Source: Flagellimonas oceanensis
GTDB taxonomy: Bacteria > Bacteroidota > Bacteroidia > Flavobacteriales > Flavobacteriaceae
Direction: 5' to 3'
Assembly (NCBI RefSeq): GCF_003992595.1
Contig: NZ_RZNA01000024.1
Location: 1 to 64,000, forward strand
Length of the DNA stretch: 64,000 bases
In this document: piece after piece, positions 27,135 through 36,336 of the stretch
Layout of the letters: each line of letters starts with the position of its first letter
Numbering within the stretch: the first letter of the stretch is position 1
Translations under genes and position numbers: made by a program
The notes under the pieces: generated by a model
Told to the model about the DNA's origin: nothing
Databases searched by the model: none
The model's input: only the letters and a program-made list of their open reading frames with translations

Positions 27135-28034
27135 ATGAGGAAGATTATTTCAATAATCCTTGCCATTTTGGTGGGGGCAGTTTTATGGTATTTATTTTTA
27201 AAGCCCCAGGATTATCAAGTCAATTTTAAGGCAAAAGCAATTCCTGGAACCATTTTTGAAACAGTAAAGGCCTGGAATCATGGCTTTGATTCCGTAGTTC
27301 CCGTGGATTACATAAGTCCGAGCCATTTCAAACAAACCATTTTGGCAAACGACTCCGTTTATGTGTATGAATGGAAAATCGATCAAGTCCACGACTCCCT
27401 GAGTGAAGTTGAAGTAAACATCAAGGATGTTGACAATTCAATCAACAATAGATTAGCTGTACCTTTTTCAGATACCAACTTTGAGAAAGGTTCCCGAAAA
27501 CGCCTTTTGGATTTCAATGCCTTTCTGAAGGAGCATTTGGAGGGATTCAACTATTCTATTGAAGGAGAAGCCGAAATATTCTCTTCGTTCTGTGCTTGCG
27601 TTCAGCTAAAAACCACTCCGGAGAACAAAGCGAAGGGCATGATGGCCAACTATAACTTTCTGGATGGCATTCTTGCCGATAACGAGGTTCAATTGAACGG
27701 ACCTCCTTTCGTGGAGGTATTGGATTGGGATTTGGAGAACAATAGCCTTTCCTATAATTTTTGCAACCCCATTGTACGTTCCGAAAAACTTCCAAACCAC
27801 CCCGACATTGAGTACAAGCGCATTTTCAGTAAAAATGCCATAAAGGCTGTTTACCACGGAAATTATATTGCATCCGACCGTGCTTGGTATGCGATAATCG
27901 ATTATGCCAAGAAGAACGACATCCCCATTGAGAAAAAACCTATCGAAGTGTTCTTTAACAATCCACATGTGGGTGGGAATGAACTGGAATGGACCACAGA
28001 GATATTCATGCCCATAAAAGAACCCAATGAATAA
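27135..28034 (+). CDS. Membrane-anchored protein with SRPBCC-like and GyrI-like effector-binding domains
   Basis: A 299-aa protein with an N-terminal hydrophobic anchor (IISIILAILVGAVLWYLFL). Residues about 30-155 (FKAKAIPGTIFETVKAWNHGFDSV, ending LLDFNAFLKEHLEGF) resemble the START/SRPBCC-like half, and residues about 160-295 resemble the GyrI/AraC effector-binding half (LNGPPFVEVLDWD, the motif KAVYHGNYIASDRAWYAIIDYAKK, and the family-like ending NPHVGGNELEWTTEIFMPI). The protein probably binds a small molecule; there is no DNA-binding domain. It starts 22 bp after the haloperoxidase gene and overlaps the next gene by 8 bp, so it may belong to the same message. Confidence 0.75.
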   Translation: MRKIISIILAILVGAVLWYLFLKPQDYQVNFKAKAIPGTIFETVKAWNHGFDSVVPVDYISPSHFKQTILANDSVYVYEWKIDQVHDSLSEVEVNIKDVDNSINNRLAVPFSDTNFEKGSRKRLLDFNAFLKEHLEGFNYSIEGEAEIFSSFCACVQLKTTPENKAKGMMANYNFLDGILADNEVQLNGPPFVEVLDWDLENNSLSYNFCNPIVRSEKLPNHPDIEYKRIFSKNAIKAVYHGNYIASDRAWYAIIDYAKKNDIPIEKKPIEVFFNNPHVGGNELEWTTEIFMPIKEPNE

Positions 28035-28884
28035 AATTGCCCTTATTTTTCTATTGGTCATAGCTCAAGCTTGTGCCCAGAATACCTATATGGGCAACTT
28101 GGAGAAGTTGGGCAAATTTCCCTCCAAACTTAAAGAAGTATCGGGATTGGAAGTTACCCCGAATGGGAACATTTGGGTAATTGAGGATAGCGGCAATAAG
28201 GATAAAATTTATCGGGTCGATAAAGACGGGGATATCAAGGAATCATTAAAAATTGACCATGCCAAAAACAGGGACTGGGAAGATTTGACCGTAGATACCG
28301 AAGGTAACCTGTACATTGGCGATTTTGGCAACAACAAAAATGCGCGTGAGGATTTGGTCATTTACAAAATACCGGAAGATGAAATGGGCAAAAAAGAACC
28401 CAATGCCGATAAAATCGAATTCTTTTATCCGCAACAAAAAGATTTCCCTCCCAAAAAAGACAGTCTCTACTTTGATACCGAGGGTTTTTTCCACTTGGAT
28501 GATCACCTCTACATCTTCACAAAAAACCGCACCAGACCTTACTCAGGGAAAACCTTGATATATCGGGTTCCTGACAAGGAAGGGGAATACGAAGCGGAGT
28601 TCTTGGGCTCTTTGTTCCTCTGCGGAGACCAAGACCATTGTTCGGTAACCAGCGCCGATATTTCCCCTGATGGCAAAACCATTGCCTTATTGAGTTACGG
28701 CTTTGCTTTTTTACTGACGGATTTCAGCACCCCCGACTTTACCAAATCGTCCATTAAGATCATTGATTTGCAGACGGACACACAGATTGAATCGATTTGC
28801 TTTTATGATAACAACACACTTCTCATCGCAGATGAAGAGAACAATCATGGAGGCCGAAAACTCTACGAGTTGAAATTGGATTAA
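28027..28884 (+). CDS. Secreted propeller-like protein of unknown function
   Basis: A 285-aa exported protein (leader MNKIALIFLLVIAQACAQ; cleavage after AQA or lipidation of Cys16 are both possible). Repeated Trp/Asp-rich strands such as SGLEVTPNGNIWVIEDSGN, DWEDLTVDTEGNLYIGDFGNN, DTEGFFHLDDHLYIFTKNR, DISPDGKTIALLSY and SICFYDNNTLLIADEEN suggest a beta-propeller, similar to SdiA-regulated or esterase-like propeller proteins. No catalytic residue can be named. The gene overlaps the upstream GyrI-like gene by 8 bp. Its stop TAA and the stop of the convergent phosphoesterase gene share the TTAA at 28881-28884. Confidence 0.65.
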   Translation: MNKIALIFLLVIAQACAQNTYMGNLEKLGKFPSKLKEVSGLEVTPNGNIWVIEDSGNKDKIYRVDKDGDIKESLKIDHAKNRDWEDLTVDTEGNLYIGDFGNNKNAREDLVIYKIPEDEMGKKEPNADKIEFFYPQQKDFPPKKDSLYFDTEGFFHLDDHLYIFTKNRTRPYSGKTLIYRVPDKEGEYEAEFLGSLFLCGDQDHCSVTSADISPDGKTIALLSYGFAFLLTDFSTPDFTKSSIKIIDLQTDTQIESICFYDNNTLLIADEENNHGGRKLYELKLD

Positions 28885-31800
28885 AACCCAAAACCGAGCC
28901 CAAAGGCAAAACGCAGCCCATCCACACTGTTGAACAGTCCAAAGTTGGCGGAAAGCACATCAGCCCCGTTCAGGAAGAATCCTCCTCCGTAGGAATTGTG
29001 CCATGTATCGGAATCTTCCCCTGGGAACCAAACACGACCATAATCAAATCCACCATAAATTCCAGGGGTAACCGGCATCAATCCTGTTTTCACTCCTCTA
29101 AAGCTATACCTCAGGTCTGTATTTTGAAAATAAGCGGTCTTCCCCGTAAATCGTTGAAAACGGAAACCCCTCAACCCATTATCGCCTCCAATACTGGCCG
29201 CTTGATAAAATTCATAACCGTTGCCAATGACGAAATGTCCTTTGAATTTGGTGGCAAGCACCAATCTACCATCTGCCGAAAGTTTGTGATCCACAGAAAA
29301 AGACGGTATTACGTAACCAAATGACCTGGAAGAATCATCCAGATTGGTCTTGAAACCACCTGCTAGACCAAATGCCATTCCCAAAGTGGGAAAGGCTTCG
29401 TTATCCGTATTGGAATAACTGTATTCTGCATGGGCTCCGAAAAAACTCAAATGGTTTTCCTCACCGTTCTCCAGATAAAATTCGTTGATGAACCTATTCT
29501 CGGTTTCCTCAATCTCAATGTTCTCATAGGCGACTCCCAATCGGACCTTAGATCCAAAAAAGCCTCGCCACACCAATGAAGGGGCAAATTTCAATGTGCG
29601 TATACGCACTCGGTTATAATCCAATTCCAAGGGCTCTTCATCATCATTGTTGACCGTTTCGTTACCAAAACCAAAAAAGTTTTGGGTAAAATTAGGACTC
29701 GTGAACCTCGCATGCAGTTCCAAATTCACCTTATTGAAAACATGGGCAAACTCCCCACGGTAGCCCAAATCAAACCCGTCCGTAGCAAAGTAATAGGCAG
29801 CACTTACCGTATGCTGCTGTGTGAATGGATTTTTTCTGAAGCCGTTGAAGGTGTAAGTGTTCGTCAACCCGACACGAACACCATCATCCGGATTGAACCC
29901 AATGGTGGGCAATGTTTGATTATTACTGCCCTTTATGTTTAAAAACTCATAGGTATTGGTATCGTAATCATTTACCAATTTGATTTTTCCTCCATAGGCC
30001 TCGTCCAATGTATTTTTCTTAGCTTTAAAGTCGTACACCAACAATTTCTTGGAATCTTCCGATATTTTATAAATATCGTTGTTCTGTCCGCCAGCGATTC
30101 GCACTTTTATTTTTGATGATGCCGTATTGGCTTCAAAAACATCATCATCATCCAGACCATAAATCCAAATCTCTTTGGTGTAGTCGGGACTAAAAACCTT
30201 GTTGAAAAATAAATCCGTGTACTCCCCTCCTTTTATCCGATACGCCCTTACCTCAACATCGCCATTGGGAAGTGAAACTATATTGAAATAATCATCCTTG
30301 TCGGTTCCGGTAATCACACTGTATTTGTTCAATACGGCATAATAATCACGTGCCGTTTCAACCAAATTTTCCTTCCGGGCCAAAAGTATGTCCTTGATTT
30401 CGGTCAAGGTTTCGTCTCTTACCTCTTCCGGAAACGCCAAAAATGCCTCGTCAATGATGTCCCCATCCAAATTTTGTTTGATGAACTTAGCTTGATCGAC
30501 CCACATCTGCATATCGGTTTCCGATAACAGCGCCATATCCAAGGCAAAGGTCCGTGGGGAGGATGTTAGTCCTTTTACGCTTCTGATTTCCTTATGAAAG
30601 CCTTCAAAAATACGGAGTGCCGGAACCGCTCGTGAACCAAAATTCATGATGAGACCATCGCCCCAGCGTGAAAACACCTGATCTCTGTCCCGCGCAATGG
30701 GCTTGTAGACCTTGTTCCCGTTCTCCATTTCAAATTCGGCCCAACGCCATTGATCCACATGCCTATCCCAATCCCCGATCAAAATATCGAACAAACGGGC
30801 CTTTACGTATTCTTTTTGATCAATGCTGTATTCTTCATCTTCACGGAGCTTGTCCATGAGGTCGTACGTACTTTCAATTTTTTTGGTGTATCCAAAGCTT
30901 TCCAGGTTATCGTGATCGTCCGAAACATGTTCCTCGATCATATACAATCCATCGCCAAACTCTTTGTTGTAATCACCCAAAACGGATTGCTTGGGAACAT
31001 AGTACAGTTTAGGATTGGTGTGGTACATCCCGAGGGCATCAGAAAGTCTGTCGATGGTAAATGGTGCATATGGATGGGCTCCCGTGTATAGGTCCAACAA
31101 CAATTTTTCGGGATAGGTGTCCTCGAACTTTCCTATGATGTATTGTTCCTGAAAAGCAATGGCCTGGAGGTATCTTTCGGCACTTTTCCGCAAGCCTCTC
31201 ATTACATATTCCCTGCCATCCTTATCGGCCAATCGCAACGAGTTGGATTGATTCCCACCTCCTTTTCGAACAACGGTCAATCCCCCCAAAAGTGTATCCA
31301 GCCGAACAGTTGGTGCTTTTACCTTGGTTCCATAATATTTTCTATAGCGTTCGCCCCACAACAGTTTGTGGAAGCCACTTTTATCGATTTCCTCTGGCTC
31401 ATAAACCGATGCCATTTTGTATGGAGGAAAATCATCGGGGAGTGTGATTTTTTTGGTAGATCTGTCTGGTGGTAGCACTTCGGTTTGATATAATAGTGCT
31501 GTTTCGTTGGCGTCCGCTCCAAAAAACTCCACTTTTGAAGACCCGTCAACATATACCTTTAGAATGGCATATCCATTTCTCCCCGTGGAAAATTTACTCC
31601 CGTTCAATAGTCGTGTCCAACCTGTTTTAGCCCCTGAACCACTTACAATTTGCGGCTTTCCCGACTCCACGATGTACTGCAGCGTATGTTCATGGCCTGA
31701 TGCGAATATTATTTTATCGGAATATTGGGACAGGGTTACCACTCTTTTTTTAAGTTCGTTGTACATCCTATTGGACATATCCTCCGAAGTGGCGCCGGAG

Positions 31801-32594
31801 GTTTTTCTCATTAGGTTGATGGCCGAACCTAGAAGGGGCAACGGGATTTTTGAGCTGCTGGGATATATGCCCTGTTTAAATGAAAATTGACCTCCATGCG
31901 ACCCATAGGAAAACATGGGATGATGCATGGCCAAGATCACTGTTTTATCCCTGTTCTTTTTGATGATGCTCTCCAGTTCCTCAAAAAACCGACTCCTGGT
32001 CTTGATTTCACATTCATCATTCATGGTAGGGTGCTTGTCCCAATTAACGATGTACCATTCCGTATCGATAGCAACAACGAGTATATTGTCGTTGACTTCA
32101 ATTTCCTCAATGGGACAGCCATTTTCAGGCTGAAAGGCATCCTTATCATCCAAGACATCCTCCACATATTTTTCTTCCCGTTTTAGACCTTTTAGTCCAT
32201 CGGTGTACCAATCATGATTGCCAGGAATAAAAAGCTTTTGCCCTTTGTAGTGCTCCAACGTGCTCAATTGGGCATCCAAATGATTTTTAGCTTCCAAATA
32301 AGCAATGGTCGAATCTTTTTTATCGGGCAGGCCAGCGGGATAAATATTATCTCCCAAAAAAATCGCGGTGCTATTCGTATTCGCTTGGTCCAGAACTTTT
32401 TTAAAGGCTTTCAATGTAGGATTTAAATCGCCCATGGGGGATTTCCCGGCATCACCGATCAAGTAAAATGTATGTTCAACCTCTTTTTCCTGTGGGTTCT
32501 CATTTGCGGAAAAGGGCTCCGCATATTTGGTCTCATAAGTTGCACAACCCATGGCCAAAACCAACAAGAAAAGTAGAAAGTAATGTTTCTTCAT
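28881..32594 (-). CDS. Calcineurin-like phosphoesterase with kinase-like middle region and C-terminal outer-membrane barrel
   Basis: A 1,237-aa lipoprotein (MKKHYFLLFLLVLAMGC, Cys at about 17). Residues about 42-365 form a calcineurin-type metallophosphoesterase with LIGDAGK, FLGDNIYP, IPGNHDWYTDG, MHHPMFSYGSHGG and ASGHEHTLQY. Residues about 430-690 contain a Gly-rich VRKGGGNQSNSLRL, an EYVMRGL strand, RLFDILIGDWDRHVDQW and ARDRDQVFSRW, which look like elements of an atypical protein-kinase fold. Residues about 870-1237 are a beta-barrel ending in GLRFAFGLGFGF, with GGDNGLRGFRFQRF as in the BamA/TamA (surface antigen) family. The ATG at 32594 is chosen; a GTG two codons upstream is possible. 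It is divergent from the HD-PycTM gene (53 bp). Substrate and topology are unknown. Confidence 0.85.
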   Translation of the reverse strand: MKKHYFLLFLLVLAMGCATYETKYAEPFSANENPQEKEVEHTFYLIGDAGKSPMGDLNPTLKAFKKVLDQANTNSTAIFLGDNIYPAGLPDKKDSTIAYLEAKNHLDAQLSTLEHYKGQKLFIPGNHDWYTDGLKGLKREEKYVEDVLDDKDAFQPENGCPIEEIEVNDNILVVAIDTEWYIVNWDKHPTMNDECEIKTRSRFFEELESIIKKNRDKTVILAMHHPMFSYGSHGGQFSFKQGIYPSSSKIPLPLLGSAINLMRKTSGATSEDMSNRMYNELKKRVVTLSQYSDKIIFASGHEHTLQYIVESGKPQIVSGSGAKTGWTRLLNGSKFSTGRNGYAILKVYVDGSSKVEFFGADANETALLYQTEVLPPDRSTKKITLPDDFPPYKMASVYEPEEIDKSGFHKLLWGERYRKYYGTKVKAPTVRLDTLLGGLTVVRKGGGNQSNSLRLADKDGREYVMRGLRKSAERYLQAIAFQEQYIIGKFEDTYPEKLLLDLYTGAHPYAPFTIDRLSDALGMYHTNPKLYYVPKQSVLGDYNKEFGDGLYMIEEHVSDDHDNLESFGYTKKIESTYDLMDKLREDEEYSIDQKEYVKARLFDILIGDWDRHVDQWRWAEFEMENGNKVYKPIARDRDQVFSRWGDGLIMNFGSRAVPALRIFEGFHKEIRSVKGLTSSPRTFALDMALLSETDMQMWVDQAKFIKQNLDGDIIDEAFLAFPEEVRDETLTEIKDILLARKENLVETARDYYAVLNKYSVITGTDKDDYFNIVSLPNGDVEVRAYRIKGGEYTDLFFNKVFSPDYTKEIWIYGLDDDDVFEANTASSKIKVRIAGGQNNDIYKISEDSKKLLVYDFKAKKNTLDEAYGGKIKLVNDYDTNTYEFLNIKGSNNQTLPTIGFNPDDGVRVGLTNTYTFNGFRKNPFTQQHTVSAAYYFATDGFDLGYRGEFAHVFNKVNLELHARFTSPNFTQNFFGFGNETVNNDDEEPLELDYNRVRIRTLKFAPSLVWRGFFGSKVRLGVAYENIEIEETENRFINEFYLENGEENHLSFFGAHAEYSYSNTDNEAFPTLGMAFGLAGGFKTNLDDSSRSFGYVIPSFSVDHKLSADGRLVLATKFKGHFVIGNGYEFYQAASIGGDNGLRGFRFQRFTGKTAYFQNTDLRYSFRGVKTGLMPVTPGIYGGFDYGRVWFPGEDSDTWHNSYGGGFFLNGADVLSANFGLFNSVDGLRFAFGLGFGF

Positions 32595-32647
32595 ATACAC
32601 GAGGTTGATTCCAAAATTTTGTAATTTGGATGTCTTAATTTGGAACT

Positions 32648-33841
32648 ATGTCGGAAATTGTTGAAAAAACTAAACACTTTGTTTCTGAGCTATTAACGGA
32701 AGAACTAGATTCAAGGTTCTTGTACCACAACTTGCGACATACCCAAAGAGTAGTCAAAAGTACTAAAGAATTGCTCAATTATTACAACCTGGAGGAAGTT
32801 GAGAACGAAAGGTTATTGTTGGCGGCTTGGTTACATGATGTTGGACATACAAAAGGATGGGAGGACCATGAAGAGAACAGCTGTGCAATAGCCAGGGAAT
32901 TTTTGGGCAATAACGACTACGATCCCAAAGGGATTGAGCAAGTATGCTCCTTGATCATGGTCACCAAAATGTGCAACGAGCCTTCCAATTTAATGGAGGG
33001 AATCATCCGGGATGCCGACATATCCCATTTTGCCAAAAAAAGCTATTGGGAGACCACCGATTTCCTGAAAGAGGAGCTCAAAGCCCTTGGTGTAGCAGAT
33101 TATTCGGCCAAGGAGTGGCGTGATAAGAACATTAAAATGTTCCGCACAAAACATCACTTTTACACGGATTACGCCAAAGAAAATTGGGAAGAGGGCAAAC
33201 AACAGAACTTAAAAAAGCTCCTTAAGGAGAAAAAGGCAGAGAAAAAGATTGCCAAAAAAGAGGCTTTAAAAGCAAAATATAAAAGTGAGAGCCCGGACAG
33301 AAGTGTCCAAACCTTGTATCGTGTTACTTTGAGAAATCACCTTAAACTGAGTGACATTGCTGATACCAAGGCGAATATATTGCTATCTGTCAACGCCATC
33401 ATCATTTCGCTGGTACTGGCCAATTTACTTACCAAACTGGATAACCCTACCAACTCCTACATGATCTATCCTACGATGATTTTGATTTTGTTCAGTGTGG
33501 CTTCCATGGTCCTGTCCGTTTTGGCCACTAGGCCCAACATTACCAGTGGAAAGTTTACCAGGGAAGATGTCGAAAAAAGGAGAGTGAATCTCTTGTTCTT
33601 CGGTAATTTCCACCAAATGGGCTTGGAAGAATATCAATCGGCAGTGGAAGAATTGGTAAAGGACAAGGATTACGTCTATTCCTCACTCACCAAAGACCTA
33701 TATTACTTGGGTGTTGTTCTAAACAGAAAATACAAGATACTACGCATTACCTACAACATTTTCATGTTGGGAATTATAGTTTCGGTAATCGCTTTTGGAA
33801 TTGCCTTCCGCTTCTTTGGTCCTGATCGTTTGGTGTTCTGA
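32648..33841 (+). CDS. HD-domain protein fused to a Pycsar-effector-type membrane domain (DUF5706/PycTM)
   Basis: A 397-aa protein. Residues about 1-190 form an HD phosphohydrolase-like domain with the ligand pattern H31 (NLRHTQRV), H63-D64 (AWLHDVGHTKGWEDHEE) and D122/D124 (IIRDADISHF). A basic linker (KKLLKEKKAEKKIAKKEALKAK) follows. Residues about 222-395 match the Pycsar effector membrane domain: RNHLKLSDIADTKANILLSVNAI, two adjacent helices (about 243-263 and 273-293), a cytosolic loop ending with SSLTKDLYYLGVVLNRKYKILR, and a last helix near 370-390. In Pycsar anti-phage systems such effectors respond to cCMP or cUMP by impairing the membrane. No pyrimidine cyclase is recognised nearby, so this may be a housekeeping relative. 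Confidence 0.85.
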   Translation: MSEIVEKTKHFVSELLTEELDSRFLYHNLRHTQRVVKSTKELLNYYNLEEVENERLLLAAWLHDVGHTKGWEDHEENSCAIAREFLGNNDYDPKGIEQVCSLIMVTKMCNEPSNLMEGIIRDADISHFAKKSYWETTDFLKEELKALGVADYSAKEWRDKNIKMFRTKHHFYTDYAKENWEEGKQQNLKKLLKEKKAEKKIAKKEALKAKYKSESPDRSVQTLYRVTLRNHLKLSDIADTKANILLSVNAIIISLVLANLLTKLDNPTNSYMIYPTMILILFSVASMVLSVLATRPNITSGKFTREDVEKRRVNLLFFGNFHQMGLEEYQSAVEELVKDKDYVYSSLTKDLYYLGVVLNRKYKILRITYNIFMLGIIVSVIAFGIAFRFFGPDRLVF

Positions 33842-33843
33842 TT

Positions 33844-36219
33844 TTAGGCACTAAGCTCTTCCATCAAATCATCATAGGTGTAGGTACGTTCCGATTTTTT
33901 GTCCTTTTGATAAAGAATCTCAGCCCTGATGGCCTTGAGTCCCGATACTCCTTGAACGCCTTCCAGCTCCACAATTTCGATATTGTTGGTAAAATATCCT
34001 TTTGCTTTTAGGAAGCTGATGTAGCGTAAGTACTCTTTTTCATCCTTGCGTTGGGAGTACACAATGGCCAATTTACCCTTTTGGGTAAGTCGCTCGTTGG
34101 TCCCCTTGATGAATGATTTATCGATACGTTTTTTTATGACTTCGTATCTGGCATTGTAGGTGCCGTCGACATCAAAACGCTTTTCGTCCATTCTAAACCT
34201 GATGGCCAAAGACGTGCTGTACACCAAAACCAATGATGCCACATCCAATTTTACGGGCAAATGGGGTTTAAGGCTATAGTACTTGTTCTCCATTTCGCAC
34301 ATGACCTGAAGTTGCCACAATCTCAAGTTACTCAAAAACAGCTCACTGAACTCACGTTCCTTAGTGATAGACCTTCCAATGTACATGTTATGCTCTACCC
34401 CATCGGTTTTGTAGCGTTCGAAATAATGTGGGAACATTTCCTGTGCTTCCTCCTGCCTTTTGTCCAGAAGAGCGGCAAGCTTCATGTTGGCCTCCATCAC
34501 GCTATTGTCGTAATTCCTGCGATGATCATAATAGCTTTCAGTGGACTTATCTATCTTCTGATTGTATTTTTCGAGCAATCCGGCAATTTGTTCATCCTCT
34601 TTTTGAAGGTGATTGAAAACGGGGTCCACTTCTACTTTTACAAAATCAAAAACCGCTTGTTCGGTATGTGTGAACAGTGCCTCTTTTACCTCACTCAAAT
34701 AATTGTTCACCCGGAACATCAACTCCTCATAAATGGGCAGCTTGTATTTTTTAAAAGCAATCTCCAAGATATCATTGATTTCAGAAAGCTGAATCATTAA
34801 ATCCCTTTGGATGGCCAGGTTTCGTTCTTTTGCAGAATCCTTGATATCGATTTGACCGTACAAGGGGAACACATCCTTGAAAACAACTTCTTTGAAAACG
34901 GGTTCGTTCCCGGCCAACTCGTCCTTCATAAAACGTTTGGCCTCTTCCTGGAACTTCCAATACACGGATGGATGTACGGAAGTGCACTCATGCTGGATTA
35001 CGGCATCAATCAAGTTTTCCTCTTCCTCAATGGTTCGCATCACTGCAGCGATAATGTATGGCATTACATCATCCAACTTGTTCGCATTGACACTGTTGAG
35101 CTCGTTTATCTTACCAGACACCAATTCAAGAACCCCCAATAGGTTTCCGTTTACAGCAATAGGAGCTAAAATAGCACTCTTGATGCCTTGCTCCATCAAG
35201 CTTTTGTAGGGTTGGGTCTCCCCATTGGAACCTTCAAAATATTTTTCCACATTGGAGATGGCGAAGTACTTGTTCTCCTTGAACAATTTTCCATGGGTGT
35301 GGTTGCAGAACATGGAGTCACATTCCTCCATATCCTTGCCATTGAGTATATAACTTTCCATTCCCTTCCCATATACCCTAAAGAAGTGGTTGGCATCGGA
35401 GTCGTATTCTGAGAAACCCACTTTGATATCGTTCAGGTTAAAGAACGACCTGAAGGTGTCCTCAAAACTTTCCATAAAGGTATCTTTACCCCTTTGGGAA
35501 CGACCGATCAAGGTCGATTTTATTTCCGACACGGAATGCTCTGAAGTAACATCGAACATGTTTGAGATAACAAAACCTTTCGCAATAAAGCTGTTCGGTG
35601 GAATCTTCTCCTTCCAGATATCCAAGTTGTAGAAATTGTCCAGCAACTCATCCACATCGTCTTGGGTCAGTTCCTTCGCCTTATCGGTAGGGATAATCTC
35701 CATAAAATCCGCATTGTACAAAATACGGTACCTGCGCATTACCCCATTGGTATCCGGAATATCATAGAAGAAAGGACGTTTAAAGTCCAATTTGTAGCCG
35801 TAATAAAACTGAAGGATAACGGCACAACGCATGATGTAACCAAACTCTCGTGGAATATTGGTAATCGCCAAATCAAAATCCTCTCCTGCATCTTTTAGAA
35901 TCTGACGAAAACGCTCCGAAGAGTTGAACACCAGATTCTCAAAAGGAGTCGATGCCGTTTTAATCTCGTTTTTGGTCAAAATCGGGGAAAAGGAATCCTC
36001 CAAAATTACTCGAATCACATCCTTGTGCTTTTCCAACAGGGACAAGTCGGTAAAACCTTCCCTCAACACAGGGTACGGGGCCTGCGCATCCAATACATAT
36101 TTTGCCCTTTCGGCAATGTGTGGATTGGAACTTTCCAATTGTTCATCGTAATGTTCCAACAATTTGTTGAAACTTACCAACTGAACCAGAGGGCTTTCCG
36201 AATTGAGGTTATGCTTCAT
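33844..36219 (-). CDS. GAF-domain-containing protein of unknown function
   Basis: A 791-aa, apparently cytosolic protein with no signal peptide or membrane helix. A GAF-like domain sits around residues 255-415: its end reads KSAILAPIAVNGNLLGVLELVSGKINELN, the usual final strands of GAF. The rest is mostly helical, with long acidic/basic heptad-like stretches (for example EDEQIAGLLEKYNQKIDKSTESYYDHR). No kinase, GGDEF or class III cyclase motif is visible. The start is the ATG at 36219; a TTG at 36225 is possible. Its stop lies 2 bp from the stop of the convergent HD-PycTM gene, and it is divergent from a metallophosphoesterase, which suggests a signalling neighbourhood. Confidence 0.75.
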   Translation of the reverse strand: MKHNLNSESPLVQLVSFNKLLEHYDEQLESSNPHIAERAKYVLDAQAPYPVLREGFTDLSLLEKHKDVIRVILEDSFSPILTKNEIKTASTPFENLVFNSSERFRQILKDAGEDFDLAITNIPREFGYIMRCAVILQFYYGYKLDFKRPFFYDIPDTNGVMRRYRILYNADFMEIIPTDKAKELTQDDVDELLDNFYNLDIWKEKIPPNSFIAKGFVISNMFDVTSEHSVSEIKSTLIGRSQRGKDTFMESFEDTFRSFFNLNDIKVGFSEYDSDANHFFRVYGKGMESYILNGKDMEECDSMFCNHTHGKLFKENKYFAISNVEKYFEGSNGETQPYKSLMEQGIKSAILAPIAVNGNLLGVLELVSGKINELNSVNANKLDDVMPYIIAAVMRTIEEEENLIDAVIQHECTSVHPSVYWKFQEEAKRFMKDELAGNEPVFKEVVFKDVFPLYGQIDIKDSAKERNLAIQRDLMIQLSEINDILEIAFKKYKLPIYEELMFRVNNYLSEVKEALFTHTEQAVFDFVKVEVDPVFNHLQKEDEQIAGLLEKYNQKIDKSTESYYDHRRNYDNSVMEANMKLAALLDKRQEEAQEMFPHYFERYKTDGVEHNMYIGRSITKEREFSELFLSNLRLWQLQVMCEMENKYYSLKPHLPVKLDVASLVLVYSTSLAIRFRMDEKRFDVDGTYNARYEVIKKRIDKSFIKGTNERLTQKGKLAIVYSQRKDEKEYLRYISFLKAKGYFTNNIEIVELEGVQGVSGLKAIRAEILYQKDKKSERTYTYDDLMEELSA

Positions 36220-36336
36220 ACCCAAGTTAGTCGTGGTTTAGGCGGCAAAGTTACAAAAAGTAAAAATGCATTCCGTTTAATGGATATCTTTATGGACGAA
36301 TCACCTTTTTTAAGGATATTTAGCAAAAACTTTTTC

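Noticed and set aside
26318-27166. 282-codon frame antisense to the haloperoxidase-type gene
   Set aside because: The plus-strand gene has a full set of catalytic motifs and a lipoprotein leader; the antisense frame is a codon-bias shadow.
32648-36219. HD-PycTM plus GAF pair as a complete Pycsar defence system
   Set aside because: The GAF protein has no cyclase motifs, the genes converge rather than form an operon, and the surroundings look like core genome.
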